From Gracilaria domingensis (lineage: Eukaryota; Rhodophyta; Florideophyceae; Gracilariales; Gracilariaceae): a stretch of 64,000 bases of DNA. A model generated the notes under the pieces. That model saw only the letters and a program-made list of their open reading frames with translations. It was not told the DNA's origin and did no database searches. Shown one piece after another: positions 1-12,560 of the stretch. The position numbers were made by a program, and so were the translations under genes. The stretch is taken from assembly GCA_022539475.1 (NCBI GenBank), contig VCMS01000180.1, positions 50,208 to 114,207 of the forward strand, read 5' to 3'. Each line of letters opens with the position of its first letter. Within the stretch, counting starts at the first letter, position 1.

Positions 1-260
1 ACCGATTGTGTTTTGGGAGGTATCAAAACGCTACAGAATGGCCTCAAAAAGTTCCTTCTAGCGAAGGGTTTTGGTGGACGTAGATTTATGCGAACAATGG
101 TAGCGCTCTCCATTCATGCGTTTTGAAGCGCTCCTAATACTCAAGATATACTCTAATTAATGTACAGCTTTTTGCCATCCCGCCAATCCACGTAGACAGC
201 GGTGCCAACGTGTTCGCGGGCGGGTGCATGGTAATGAGTGCAAGAAGTGTTGAGGAAGGG

Positions 261-867
261 GTTTTGGGAGGTCTCGGCATGGTTCTAAAATGTGTCCAGA
301 ACGTGCCCACCGGCGTGGGGGGGATCGGTTGTGTTAGGGTGGCTACCCTAACACAACCGCACCCCCCCGTCCGCGAGCACGTTTTGGCCGGTTTTTTAAA
401 AAATGTGCTTTTTTATGCCCTCGGGCGGGGGGGTCCGTTCGTGTTAGGGTAGGTACCCTAACACGAACGGACCCCCCCGCCCGCGGGCACGTTTTGGCCG
501 GTTTTTTAAAAAATGTGCTTTTTTATGCCCTCGGGCGGGGGGGTCCGTTCGTGTTAGGGTACCTACCCTAACACGAACGGACGCCCCCGCCCGCGGGCAC
601 GTTTTGGCCGGTTTTTTAAAAAATGTGCTTTTTTATGCCCTCGGGCGGGGGGGTCCGTTCGTGTTAGGGTACCTACCCTAACACGAACGGACCCCCCCGC
701 CCGCGGGCACGTTTTGGCCGATTTTTTCAAAAATGTGCGATTTCATGCCCTCGGGCGGGGGGGTCCGGTCGTGTTAGGGTACCTACCCTAACACGACCGA
801 CCCCCCCCCCCCCGCCCGCGGGCTCGTTTTCGCCTCATTCTGGTAGCGTCCACAGACCTCCCAAAAC
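261..867. repeat. 110-bp tandem array of long hairpins
   Basis: The decamer GTGTTAGGGT recurs at 331, 441, 551, 661 and 771, an exact 110-bp period. Each copy is followed within a few bases by its reverse complement, so each unit holds an inverted repeat with arms of about 30-35 nt. The arms run from the G-rich CGGGCGGGGGGGTCC block into TTAGGGT and back through ACCCTAA into a C-rich block. Units are separated by a spacer with GTTTTTTAAAAAATG. Copies 2-4 are almost identical; copies 1 and 5 are diverged and a weaker sixth copy lies near 926. The array is bounded by GTTTTGGGAGGTCT (261-274) and its inverse AGACCTCCCAAAAC (854-867). The TTAGGG core resembles a telomere repeat but occurs once per arm, so this is not a telomere tract. 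Confidence 0.9.
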
Positions 868-1459
868 ACACACCGCACGCATATCCAGCCAAAACGTAAC
901 GTGCCCGCGGGCAGGGTGGTTGAGTTGTGCTAGGGTAACGACCCTAACACAACTTGATCTCGCGCGCTGCCAATACGACAGAATGACATTACGACATGTC
1001 TGATGACACTCGTCTGCAACAACCCATCGCCAGCAAACCTCCGCGCCGCCCACGGAGCGCGCGGCGCCATTCCTGCAGGCGGTGCGTCGTTCAACGACGT
1101 TTCCGTGCCAGCTCATCCTGGATGGCCCATGCGTGCGAGACTTGGCTGCTGTGAGCGCGTCATCATGCTACGTGAATCAGCACCAGTTTATGTGCACCGC
1201 GCGTGACCAAGCGCCCTTCGCTATCATGGAGTGGAGACCGGAACCTCACGATTCGGGCGCCGCGCACAGTGCGAGGAGTAGCGCGGCGGCGACCGCGCTT
1301 GTGTGCAGCGCGCGCGTCATGGCGACGAGCTCATTCCGCGCGGCGGCGATGCGTTATATTACCGCGCTCAAAGGCGCGGTAGCGGAGCTGGTTCGCTTTG
1401 GAGGCGCGAAGTAGTGACGAAGGCGCGCCTTTTGGTGACGAGGCTGAGCCACCGCGCGC
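868..1459. other. No supported gene
   Basis: After a degenerate hairpin unit (TAGGGT/ACCCTA near 930-950) the sequence becomes GC-rich. Short open frames on both strands show no recognisable motif and no consistent coding pattern. Confidence 0.5.
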
Positions 1460-3130
1460 CTCGTGGCGGCTGAGAGCGAGGCGCGCGCAGAAATTGCGCG
1501 GACGTGGCCCGTAGTAGAAGGTGACAAAGTGAGATCAGACTCAAGCAACAACTGCGGCGAAAACGGCGAAGCTCGTTTACGCGCTCAATATGGTGTATTA
1601 ACTCATGCAACAGCTGCACGCGCATCGCTCGCCCTTGGCGCACGCACGCCCGGCTGCGAAGTGCGCGCCCCTCGCCGCGATACGCATCAGGCAGCGCTGC
1701 GCGTTGCGCGGCCGCTGTTTCGCGCTCGTCAGCGCATGGCGCTAAACTCGGCGAGCACGCCGCCGGCCACGAACGCGAGCGCGACGGCAAACGGCGGCGA
1801 TGAGAAACGAGCGCTGCGGCTCGCACATCGCCACAAGCATCACGGCGGCCTTGTCGGCGCGCGCAGTGCGGGTGTGCACGTCGGCGCCGATGACGCGCGT
1901 GATGGCGGCCTACGAAGGCTGCGCGCCCACCAGCAGCACCTCGAAGCCCTTGATCAGAAGCGTCAAGGCAGAGAGCACGTCAGTGAGCATCTTGTACAGC
2001 AACATGCTTAGCGTGTCAACGTCTGCGATGAGTTCCACCGGCATGAGGTTGAACAGCAACGGCAGCTTGAAGATGGCCACGCTGCTCACTGTGGGCGCGT
2101 CGTTGTCGCGCTGCAGCGCGCGCGCGCACAGCAGCAGGGCCAGCCGCATTGGCGTATAATCGCGCGCCGACGGCGACAGCAGCTCACTGCCGAGCGCCGC
2201 ACTGCCTGGCAGTGCCACGAACGCCCGCGCTGGAACGTAGCTGGGTGCTGTCCAGTTGCGGCGCTCCGCCACCGTCGTCGCCACCAGCGTCGCAGCATCA
2301 TAGGCGGCGCGTGCAGCCACGGGTCCAGTTAGGCGCTCACGAACGTGCGCACGCGTGGCGGCATGCCGAGGCCCGGGTTGGCATTGGTGGCGGCAGTCGC
2401 CACGTACCACGCGCCGCCGCGCTTGGCGAACAACGCCGAGTCGCGCACGCAGTGCTGCCCGCCCAGCGCGGCCGCCGCGAGAAAGAGACGCCCGGCGCGG
2501 TGGCGTGGCAGTGCCGACAGCACGGCCAGCGGCGGCGGCAACGTCGCCGCGCTTGGCCTGACGAAGCGCGGCACGGCGCGAGCCAGCGCGGCGGAGAAGG
2601 CGGCGACGCTGCCACTCAACGCGCCCGCGTGCAGCTGGCGCGCGGCGGAAGCCGCTAGCGCGTCGGAGACTAAACTAGGGTCGGGCACAGCCCAGACGCG
2701 CACCGCAACGTAGCGCCGCTGCACGCCGTGCCAAGGCCAGGGGGTTGGCGGCGCGCTGATCACACGTGGGCATGGCAGCGCGCTCGTCTACCAGCAGCGC
2801 CGATCGCAGCCGCGCCTCCAGAGGCGGCAGCTGGGCCAGCAACGCCACTACCGAGCGCGCCAGCGCGCGTGCAGCCAAAACCGGCGCCTCTGGCAGCCCC
2901 AGCAGCGTGGCGTTTACCGGCACCACCGCCGGCCACGGCCGGCGCCGCCGAGGCTTCTGGCAGCGAGTCGGGCGTGGCCGGCTGGGCTCACGCGCGTTTG
3001 CAGTACAGCAGCAGCGCTACAGGGAGGGCAAGGACCCGGAGACGGAACGCGGTACGGCGCGCTCATGGCACGTGAGTTGGCCATGGCGGCGGCAGCAGCG
3101 GAGTGAGACGCATAGCATGCCCGTTGGCGG
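1460..3130 (-). pseudogene. GC-rich decayed coding stretch, unidentified
   Basis: On the minus strand, protein-like segments follow each other in order but change frame several times. They lie at about 2926-2675, 2763-2329, 2410-1910 and then 1900-1700. The segments are rich in Ala, Leu and Arg; the third contains a segment reading VALPGSAALGSELLSPSARD and a hydrophobic stretch near 1950-2080. A short hydrophobic run followed by basic residues near 1770-1840 could be a membrane anchor. I do not recognise the family. The order of segments and shared strand suggest one former gene of about 500 residues. The overlapping open frames on the other strand are typical shadows of GC-rich DNA. No function can be assigned. 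Confidence 0.3.
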
Positions 3131-3214
3131 TGCGCGCCGGGCGGCGCCGCGCGCGCGCACGGTGCCCCGTTTGAGCGCTCTGCGGCGGCACGGGGCTTTG
3201 CTGCCGGCGTCGCG

Positions 3215-4480
<1,266 letters not shown>

Positions 4481-4936
4481 CTAGCTTAGTTTCCAAAGCG
4501 AACAGACTATATTCCACTTTGCAGAACACAGACGAGAGGACAACAAAGCTTTCACAGCGTCATGAACGAGATGAAGCGCGCGTGCGCGGGAGGGAGAGCG
4601 TAGCACCATCATGGAAAGCGCCAACCCAACACCAATCCCGCGCACGAACAGTACTGGGAGCTCGTTAAGATTGTCTTTGAGCTCATTCATCGATATTCCA
4701 CGCTTGAAGAGGAAGTCATATAGAGCCTCCTCGCAGGCGAAAAGTTGCGCTTCGGTACGTTCTTCGGTGGCAACGTCGTCTTCGTTCGCAAATGCGGCGT
4801 CCTCCTCGAGCTGAATGGTGTCCGCAGTGACTTCTTTTGCTTCGCTCTCGATCGGGACGGTTGATTTGGCACGCGGAACATCGGAATGGTCGGTGTCGTC
4901 GTCGGTCATTGCGGCCAGAGTGTCTCTAGCGGACAT
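4481..4936 (-). CDS. Acidic hypothetical protein
   Basis: An open frame on the minus strand starts at ATG 4936 (the frame is open further upstream, but without another ATG) and encodes about 151 residues. The N-terminal half is acidic and Ser/Thr-rich (TDDDTDHSD, QLEEDAAFANEDDVATEE). It is followed by a helical-looking stretch (EALYDFLFKRGISMNELKDN) and a short hydrophobic segment (LFVRGIGVGLALSMMVL). No family is recognised. The last 30 residues may not be native: the frame could end in an unspliced intron or a decayed 3' part. It sits alone between a phytoene desaturase relic and an LTR remnant. It could be the N-terminal part of a host gene or a chance frame in low-complexity DNA. Confidence 0.35.
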   Translation of the reverse strand: MSARDTLAAMTDDDTDHSDVPRAKSTVPIESEAKEVTADTIQLEEDAAFANEDDVATEERTEAQLFACEEALYDFLFKRGISMNELKDNLNELPVLFVRGIGVGLALSMMVLRSPSRARALHLVHDAVKALLSSRLCSAKWNIVCSLWKLS

Positions 4937-5212
4937 GTTGAGACGGGTGGTGCGATTGACTACTGGGATAGATGATGATGACGACACCGCTATCTAAATA
5001 AGCAAATGGAGCGTGACAGGTCTCTATGCCAGCAAAGCACCAACCAGCCGCAAATTGACAAAATGTATCGACAGAAGCGAAAATCGTGGCGCTCCGTGGG
5101 ACATGGATAAGACCTGAACATTCCAACAGAAGACCTAAGCCGCCAAGTGAGGATTGGCGAGCCACCGACCACCGACCTACATAACGAAGAGCCGTGCGCT
5201 GACATCATTACA

Positions 5213-6015
5213 TGTTATGGATGGTGAGCAGCACTAGGGTATTTAGGACTAGACGGTGAGCAAGTTACAACTTAGGGTATACGAACCACAAGAATTGTAG
5301 ATATAAACCCCCCGAGTTCGAGGCTTTGCAGCCAACCTAACTCGGGCAGACCACTTCCTCTCTCGACGACTCCCCTCCATCCTTGCCTCTCTCGCCTTTC
5401 TTCCTCCCTTTCCGTCGTCACCAACCTTCTTTCTTTTGGCACTCCCATCTTCCCTCAGCGCAGTCTGCGCCTCCCTGCCACCAACCTTTCCCCCTACATT
5501 TCCTTATTCCCGGCGGCCCGGTCTCCCGCCGTTCCCTACACAGTCGCCTTGTGCTGCTCTCCATTGGGCCCGTCCGCACATTGCGATCATATCTACATCC
5601 CCGTTCCCCCGGACGGGCGTGGGCAGTGGTACGCATTGCACGAGTTCCCTTCCTGTCGTCACCTCGCCTGGTTACTAGGTTTATGGTGGTATCGACGACA
5701 GGATCGAACGCCTTAGCCCTGCCCATTCTACTTTTCCGCCGACAGCCTTGGTGTGTTGGTCTGTTGGCGCTGCATTCTATCGTTGTGTTGGCATTCGGCA
5801 TTGAACGCCGAACCACACTCTCGTTCAATTACTCTCCCCGCTTCCTGTTAGCGGAGAGTTTCTGCTATCTTGGGGTTATCTTGTCTGCTCCTGCAGGCAT
5901 CTGAGCTACGTTAACTTGTCGCCCCTTTTGGGCTGGTACTCTCGAGCATTTATTGTGTCGCTCTCCTTGGGTTTGTCACCACCCCCGTCGTTTCTCCCAA
6001 AAATGGCGTCCACAG
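5213..6015 (+). mobile_element. LTR/leader remnant 1 (solo or truncated)
   Basis: Starts with TGTTATGG at 5213, has a TATA box (TATAAA, 5302-5307), then a pyrimidine-rich leader, and reaches AAAATGGCGTCCACA at 5999-6013. Almost the same junction, AAAATGACGTCCACA, is found at 12532-12546 in another remnant, and a third LTR (7967) starts with TGTTATG. The ATG after the A-run is probably the start of a lost gag gene: the frame here ends after about 16 codons. No polymerase lies downstream, so this is a solo or truncated copy. The exact 3' end of the LTR is uncertain. Confidence 0.6.
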
Positions 6016-7640
6016 TAACACACTTCTGCGTTAGATACAGCAACTTCTGTTCTTAAAATACCAGTAATTACTTAATTGGCGACAAACCTTTACAGTACCA
6101 CAGGGGAGCACGGGAAAACCGCTCAGTTCTCAAATGTTCTGTTGTAAAGTTTGTATGGGTAAGACAATCGTATTTGTCACGTAGAATCAAAATGAATTGC
6201 ATTGCTGTATTTCAAATGTTCGCTAGAGTTTGAATGTTTGCAAGATACTTGCCTACAATGCACAATTTTGAAAGCGGGAAGAAATGTTTCATGAGTACAT
6301 TATTGTAGACGACGTAAATGTTTCTCCGAACATTTCAGTACACAAAAGTTTCTTTGATTTCTATGGGCAGGCCCACGTCTATGTTTAAATTTTGATTGTG
6401 TAGCAAAACTATATATGAGTAATACCAAAAAGATATCATGAAGTTGTGCCACTACCACCGCTTTGTTAAGCAGTATAACAATGTATATAATGCAAAAAAA
6501 GCTGTTTTGGAGCAAAATGCGCAATGTTTGTTTTGGTTTATCGTTTTACTGGCTGTGTGGTTGAGGCCAATACTTTTGTCATTTGTGTATCTTTTCATGA
6601 GCATCAGAATTGGACAAATAGATTACAGTTCTTGAATATGGACAAAGACATATTGCTGGTTCTTCAACACGCACTGCAAATATTTCAAGTATGCGATGAT
6701 ACATTAACCTGCAACATTTTATTAAGGCGTCCCGTTGTTTGCATCTTACAGCTTACCTTTTACAGTGCCTACATGAAACGTGACAAGGGCACAAGGAAAA
6801 AGAATCCTATGAAAATAAAAAAACAAATACTCATACAGCACTTTATTTGACGAACCGACATTCTTCTTAGGACGTATCATTTGAGGACATGTTGCGTTTC
6901 CCGTGCTCCCCAGTGTCCAACGTGTGAAGACAAGAAACGTTTGGAGGGAGAAAAACCATCAACATTTAACCAGGAGGCAAAAAAAAAGATCTAACTGAAG
7001 CTAGGACTCCAACAAACGGGTCTCTGAAGCCCTTATAAAACGGCGCAGAGTGCGAAGGGTGCGCACGAGAACTGAATAAGTGATTTCTAAGGAACCATTC
7101 CGGGCCATTGACTCCTCAACACACCTATAAGCATCTTGCCATCCCGCCAAATAAACTTGATTAGAAAACGTGGACATGACGGAAGTCCTCAGGGCCGTTG
7201 AGAGGGTTTAGCGCAACACCGACAGCGGCGCAGCATGAAATTCTGCAACAAACTCCAACGATTCGATGTCTCCTGGGGCTTCTTCGGCATTCATGCCATC
7301 CACGTAAGAACTATCCGCGGCGTCCGGAACGGAATCGATAGCGATAGCAGCAGCAGGCGCACTCTCGACAGAACAGTAGCAGCAGGCTCACTCACACCAG
7401 AGATGGTAGCAGGAGCCATGGCCGAGACCGGACGCTAGAGAAACAGACGATGACTACAGCGCAAAATCCACTGTGAATCTGTAAATTGCAATTGATTACG
7501 CTCATGCCAGTGATATCAACTGAATGTAACTGATTGTGACAGGTCGTCGCACTCAGCACCACTCTATCACGAGTCAAGTAACAAGTTATTCGGACATTGG
7601 CGTCCCGTAAGCAACGGTAAGTCCACCTGGTATTCAGAAA
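6016..7640. other. AT-rich stretch without supported gene
   Basis: About 1.6 kb of AT-rich DNA with only short, unrelated open frames. TTGCCATCCCGCCAA (about 7136-7150) also occurs in close form at 172-186 (TTGCCATCCCGCCAA), so a short dispersed repeat links the two sites. Nothing else is supported. Confidence 0.5.
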
Positions 7641-7660
7641 CTCCGAACCTTCCTGGAATT

Positions 7661-7698
7661 TTCCAGAACATACTAGAAAGTTCTGGAACCTCCCTGAA
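7661..7698. promoter_or_regulatory. Heat-shock-element array
   Basis: Eight 3-bp cores are spaced exactly 5 bp apart: TTC 7661, GAA 7666, TAC 7671, GAA 7676, TTC 7681, GAA 7686, TCC 7691, GAA 7696. Six are perfect and alternate in orientation as in the nTTCnnGAAn sites bound by eukaryotic heat shock factor; two differ by one base. The array lies about 390 bp upstream of the TATA box of LTR 2 (8089). It may belong to that LTR or to the DNA next to it. Confidence 0.65.
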
Positions 7699-7966
7699 CA
7701 AGCCAAAAGGTTTTGGATGGACTCCGGGGAGTATCGAGATCTCCTGACTGTACAGCAAATTGTGCTCGCCGGATACGCGGGGATGGTTTTCATAAGCACC
7801 TGATAGAAATGATTTCGAGTACTCGGAATGTATGAGTATTGGCCCATGGATGGATGCCTTCGGCAGTATTGAGGCACGGTATCCTGAAGGGTCAGCCATG
7901 ACGTGGCGCAGATGAGTATTGGTCGCGTGTACGCGTGTGTAGAAATGGGTGTGTTCACACATGTCT

Positions 7967-8944
7967 TGTTATGATTGTCAGATATTTTACTGGCCGCTGC
8001 CGCGGGTTGTCACGTAAACAACGTGTACGGGCCTGCTAAGGTGTGCACTAGATTATTTAATTTAGTTTAACTAATTTATAGGTTGGGATATAAGAGGTGA
8101 CCTTCCGGTCACCTCCACCTTCAGTAAAAGGTAACCGAGTTCGGCTCTGAACCAAGTTCGCCTGCGCGAAGTCTAGAAATCACTCAGGAGGGTCACCGCG
8201 TACGATACGGATTGGATTCATCTTTCGGGATCACTCAGGCAATACTGACCATTGTGGCTTTGCCTTCGGGCTTATTTATTCCGTGTCTTCGGACTTCCTG
8301 TTTCTTTTACTGTAAAGTTGTACTGCTTTCACCACAATTGGTAGCGTTCCCGTCTCTGTATAGAGTTGTGCCGCGTGGGCTTAATACACATAGTCGTCTC
8401 CCGGCGCCGGGTCTGTTGCCGCTTGCCGCACGTCGCGCCGCGGGATTCCTCTCTTTTCCTCCTTTGGTTTCCCTTCCTTTTCCCCCTTTTTCCTACGGCT
8501 TACACCGCTCTACGCTACCTCCCTCCTCAACCACGCCGTCGCTTTTCGCCGGATTCTTGGATCAGGCCGGTTTACCCCTCAACCTCCGTAGGTATATCCC
8601 GTACCACGGGCGGTCTTACATCCGCACTATCCGTGTTCGGAGGGCTCACCACTGAGTTCACCTCGTCGAGAGGGCAAGGACTCGAACGCCTTGAGAGACG
8701 ATCCCATCGCTTGGGTTTTGCTCTACAAGTGGTCTCCCGACTTAGAACGGGCTTGATTCTTTCCTTCGTTCTCGTTCTTGTCGAGGAGTCTGACGATTAG
8801 TGATCAATTGGTTTTTGGGAAGCTACTGTGAAACAGTGGACTCTTTAGAGTGTTTTATTTGTTGTTCGTTACTTATTCTTTGGAGTATCGAGACCTCTCG
8901 TTGTTAATTTGATCTTACCGCTGTTCGGTACACTTTGGCCCGGT
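7967..8944 (+). mobile_element. LTR/leader 2 of a gag-protease element
   Basis: Begins with TGTTATG (7967), as LTR remnant 1 does, has a TATA box TATAAG at 8089-8094, a downstream CT-rich tract (8440-8500) and runs to the gag ATG at 8945. The internal segment 8512-8726 is repeated downstream at 11468-11682 at a constant offset of 2956 bp with no gaps visible by eye, which is expected if both are LTR copies. The 5' edge is tentative, because no second complete LTR is present to define it. Confidence 0.6.
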
Positions 8945-11467
8945 ATGGCGCCACCTGCGCCGAACTCTCGAAACGTGGTGGCTAGAGATGCTGGTGCGCC
9001 TCCGCCTAGGCTTCCGCGTTCTCGCGACTCCTTACCTGCAAGGTCGCCAGACAATGAACAGGTCCCAGAACCCCGGAGAGCTTCGCCAGTCACGTCGGGT
9101 CCGATCGCCGCTTCTACGGCAGAAGCTCCGTCCGTTACGGGTACTCCGGACATGGAGAGACCAGACGATGTGGTTGAAACCCCTGGATACTGGTACCTCG
9201 AGGCTCAACTGCGTGTCAGTCTACTCGCGCAAAATTCGTGTTCGAGAATCTGCAGTATCTCAGACGAAAGCTTTGCCAAACTGAAATCGGAGATCCGACA
9301 AATGACATTCGTGTCTTACGTCAAGACGTGAATTCCATTTTGGAAAGTCTGGGTGCACCAGCCGCTTTCGTTCAAGCTTACCATTTCTCCATTCAGGAGC
9401 ATCGAGCTAAATCGATCGCTTAACCACTCGGTTGTCTACTCTAGGAAAGATCATCCGGATGGATAACGCAACTGATGCGAAGAATGTTATGCAAGAAGCT
9501 TCTAAGCGCTCGGCACGCCAGTCTCCGTATCACGGAAATCGACCATCCAAAAAGGAACTCCGTTACGACTCGGATTCGTCTAGTTCCAATTCTAGCGTTC
9601 CCTCTGCGAAATCTACTTCATCCAGTTCTTCGGACCGTGAGGAAGACCGAGAACGGTATGGGAGTCGATCTCGCGGGACGAAGTCAAAGGCGACATATGC
9701 CACGCAAGGAGTGATTCTCTCTCGCGAGAAAGGTAGACGTAATCTTGGACTAAAGGAGTTGAAACCAACGAATCTCTTCTACAGGAAGCTGTTATCGTAT
9801 CGTTATTACCGATTGGACGATTCATCGTCGATTCGCACCTCGCGAAGCACCGGTAAGGTGAAGGACCACATCAGAAGACTGAATTTCATGTTTACGAAGA
9901 CATTCGATGGCGAAGATCCAATTCTGGTACTGGACTTCCTGGCCCTCTTTGTGCAGGAAGCCAACATTCTCGGTATGAACGAGGCTCAAGCGTTTCTCGC
10001 TTTACCCTATTTTCTGTCAGGGATGGCTGAAGATCAGTTTAGCTCGGTCCGAGGGTCGTCCCGTGCATCTGAAGGAGGTGTCAGTTGTTGGCAGGAAGCC
10101 GTCCAATATCTCCTGAGGTCCTATGCAACAGGAACCGCGATTCACAAGGCAACGCTCGCTCTACGAGATACGAAACAGAAGACTGAAGAGACCGAAACGG
10201 TTTACTCAACTCGGTTGAATAAAGCGTTTTCATCGCTGTGGAAATGTGTACTCCGCTCAGGAGAGATGCACGATGTTCGTGGATGGGTCGGACGCTTCTA
10301 TCAAGGCTTTGGTGGCGCGATATCGCGAAGAGAGACGTAGGATTACGTATCTGGAATTTGTCTAGTATGCCCCGGCTGAAGGCGAAGTCCTCCGTGCTCG
10401 GCGTCCACCGAAACTCTGTCGCTCAAGGGCGTTGCTTGTCAACGAGTCATCTCCATCTCTTTCCTTGGAACGTGGAAACTCCATGAACCCGGATCTGGAT
10501 AATGTCCACTTCGTTGGAAGTGCTCCGGATTCGTACGGGTCTTCTGACATTCCGTCGTCGTCGACTCCGACCTCGGAAGGTGACCCCGCACTCTATATGG
10601 GAGGAACACGGGTACAGGTCGCTCCACTCGCTTACGCGAACAACAGCAGCCGTTTCTCACGCCTAGGATGGGTGAGTGCGCAACCGCAACGACGGCCAGA
10701 TGGTAATCGATCTTTCGATAAGTCGGTGACGACCATCTGTCATATTTGTTACCGACGCGGTCAAATTGCACCGGTGTGCATGTTGCCCGCTCGAGAGTTA
10801 CCGAAAATTATCGGGTGGCATGAGCCCTTGTCACCAGCTGACCGTGCTCGTGTTCCGAGTAAGAATTAAGAAGAGCAAAGGGCAAAGTTTGGAAATCCTG
10901 TTACAAGACAGAACGTTCGAACTCAGCAACCTCGGAACCAGGCTCAACAGGTAACTGTGACCAACCCCGAACCCTGGAATTCTGTTTCCCACTCTGGACA
11001 GAGTTTGCCGTCGCCGGCCAAATTCGCCCAGAAAAACTAAACTTGGGAGTTCCCGCTGCGGAAGGGGCGTCTCCTGAGCCAAAGTCGGAGACGCCCGAGG
11101 CGCCGCCGCTTCGCTCCCAGGTCAATTTCCTTAAGAGGAAGATCCTTACGAGGAAGATGGCTCAATCTGAAGTGGCCTCAGAGCTTCTAACGGTTCTTCG
11201 TCGTCCGTGGGTACGGTCCCGAAATTTTCGTAACCCTGATAGAGTCCTTGTGATGGCCAAGAAGAATTATAAGGTTTACGCCGACTTCGGCTTATCACAC
11301 CAGTTTATGGTTCGTCAACTGTCTGTGTTGGACACGGGCGCTGCGCCCAATCTCATTCACTCTCCGTTAGTGCCCCCGGCACTTCCGGAATTCGTTCGCT
11401 ATGGTCCAGGCTTGGATATCGCGGACGCGAACAACAAATCCTTGCGCACGGTTGGTAACTTAACTCT
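8945..11467 (+). pseudogene. Retrotransposon gag-nucleocapsid-protease, frame-broken
   Basis: The first ATG after the LTR leader (8945, MAPPAPN) opens a Ser/Pro-rich frame to 9331. A capsid-like domain follows at 9432-10340 in another frame (FTKTFDGEDP, ILVLDFLALF, FLALPYFLSGMAEDQF, EAVQYLLRSYATG), typical of Ty3-like Gag. At about 10734-10780 a zinc knuckle reads CHICYRRGQIAPVC, with Gln where the CCHC pattern has His. From 11043 a retropepsin-like frame carries the active-site motif LDTGAAPNLI. At least three frame changes separate these parts. The protease then runs straight into an LTR-like segment at 11468, so reverse transcriptase, RNase H and integrase are absent. It is a non-autonomous, decayed derivative. 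Confidence 0.75.
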
Positions 11468-11682
11468 CACATACCTTTCTTCTCGACCATTCCGTCACTT
11501 TCCGCCGGACTCCTGGATCAGGCCCGTTCACTCCTCAACCTCTATAGGTATATCCCGTACAACGGGCGGTCTTACACCCGCACTATCCCTGTTCGAAGGG
11601 CTCACCACTGAGTACATCTCGTGTAGAGGGCAAGGACTCGAACGCCTTGAGAGACGATCCCATTGCTGAGGTTTTGCTCTAC
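11468..11682 (+). repeat. Partial LTR copy fused to protease
   Basis: About 215 bp matching 8512-8726 without gaps (constant offset 2956); both include GGTATATCCCGTAC, GGGCGGTCTTACA and GGACTCGAACGCCTTGAGAG. The TG start and TATA region of the LTR are missing, so the protease frame reads directly into mid-LTR sequence. The likeness stops near 11685. Confidence 0.8.
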
Positions 11683-11799
11683 AGTGACAGAACTGTTTAA
11701 GTCACTATATTCAGGACACGAAACGGTCTAGAACTTTATGAATGACTTGTTTAGAAGTCTTCTGAATATTCTAGAAATTCTAGAAGCTTTCGAACAACA

Positions 11800-12560
11800 T
11801 GTTAAGAGAGAACATGTGGCTCGGAGCTTCGGAGGAAGAACTACTAAGGCAATAGTAAGGCGACAAAATGTCTCGAATAAATCTTGCGATAAAGTAGAAA
11901 TTAGAAATGCGTAGAAATGGTTTCTACAATTTGCTACCTTGAAACAAACCGTATATTGGAGGGTAGCAATGGTCTATATAAGCATAGTGGCATTTGAGTT
12001 GACCCTTGTTCAGTCCTCTCCAACCACACACCACGCACTACACCTTCACATAAACAGCAACAAATATCTGCTCGTCAACCTTCCTATCCACCTTTTCTTT
12101 TCTCTCCTTTTAGTGTGGTGGGCTTTCCGGTACTACTACATCTTTGGCCCCTTGGTGGTTCTGACCTTCCCGCCCTTTTTTTCTTTCTTTTATAAAACCT
12201 TTTTGCCTACTTCTGAAGATTGGCTTTCACTGTTGATCTAGGTCTTTATAAGATTGTGTTTGACGTTTGGCACAAGCTTTTCCCGTGTCTATTCAAGTTC
12301 TCGTCTTAAGGTAGCGTGGGCTTTAGTCTTTTGGTTTCGAATCAATGTTTGAAGTTCGACGCAGGTTTTAGCCGAATTATTTCCGGGTGCTCGTCTGGAG
12401 TTGACGTGGGCTTGTGCCATTTTCTTATTTGTTGTTTATTTTATTGTGCACATGTGTACACTGCCATTATTTTGGCTGGTACCCCCTGGCATTTCCGTTG
12501 GATTTTTCACCATTGGCGTCATTCTGTTACAAAAATGACGTCCACACAACCCATGGTCCT
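11800..12560 (+). mobile_element. LTR/leader remnant 3
   Basis: Starts TGTTAAG at 11800, carries a TATA box (TATATAAG, 11975-11982) and reaches AAAATGACGTCCACACA at 12532, the same leader/gag-start junction as in remnant 1. Two perfect TTCTAGAA palindromes (11769-11776, 11778-11785) lie just upstream of the start. The gag frame after the ATG ends within about 45 codons and no polymerase follows. Confidence 0.55.

Noticed and set aside
310-820. Telomere or internal telomeric repeat tract
   Set aside because: TTAGGG occurs only once per hairpin arm, not as a tandem hexamer run; the repeating unit is 110 bp.
2149-2713. Several long plus-strand frames across the GC-rich relic
   Set aside because: They overlap each other and the minus-strand frames; GC-rich DNA lacks stops in all frames, and no motif supports them.
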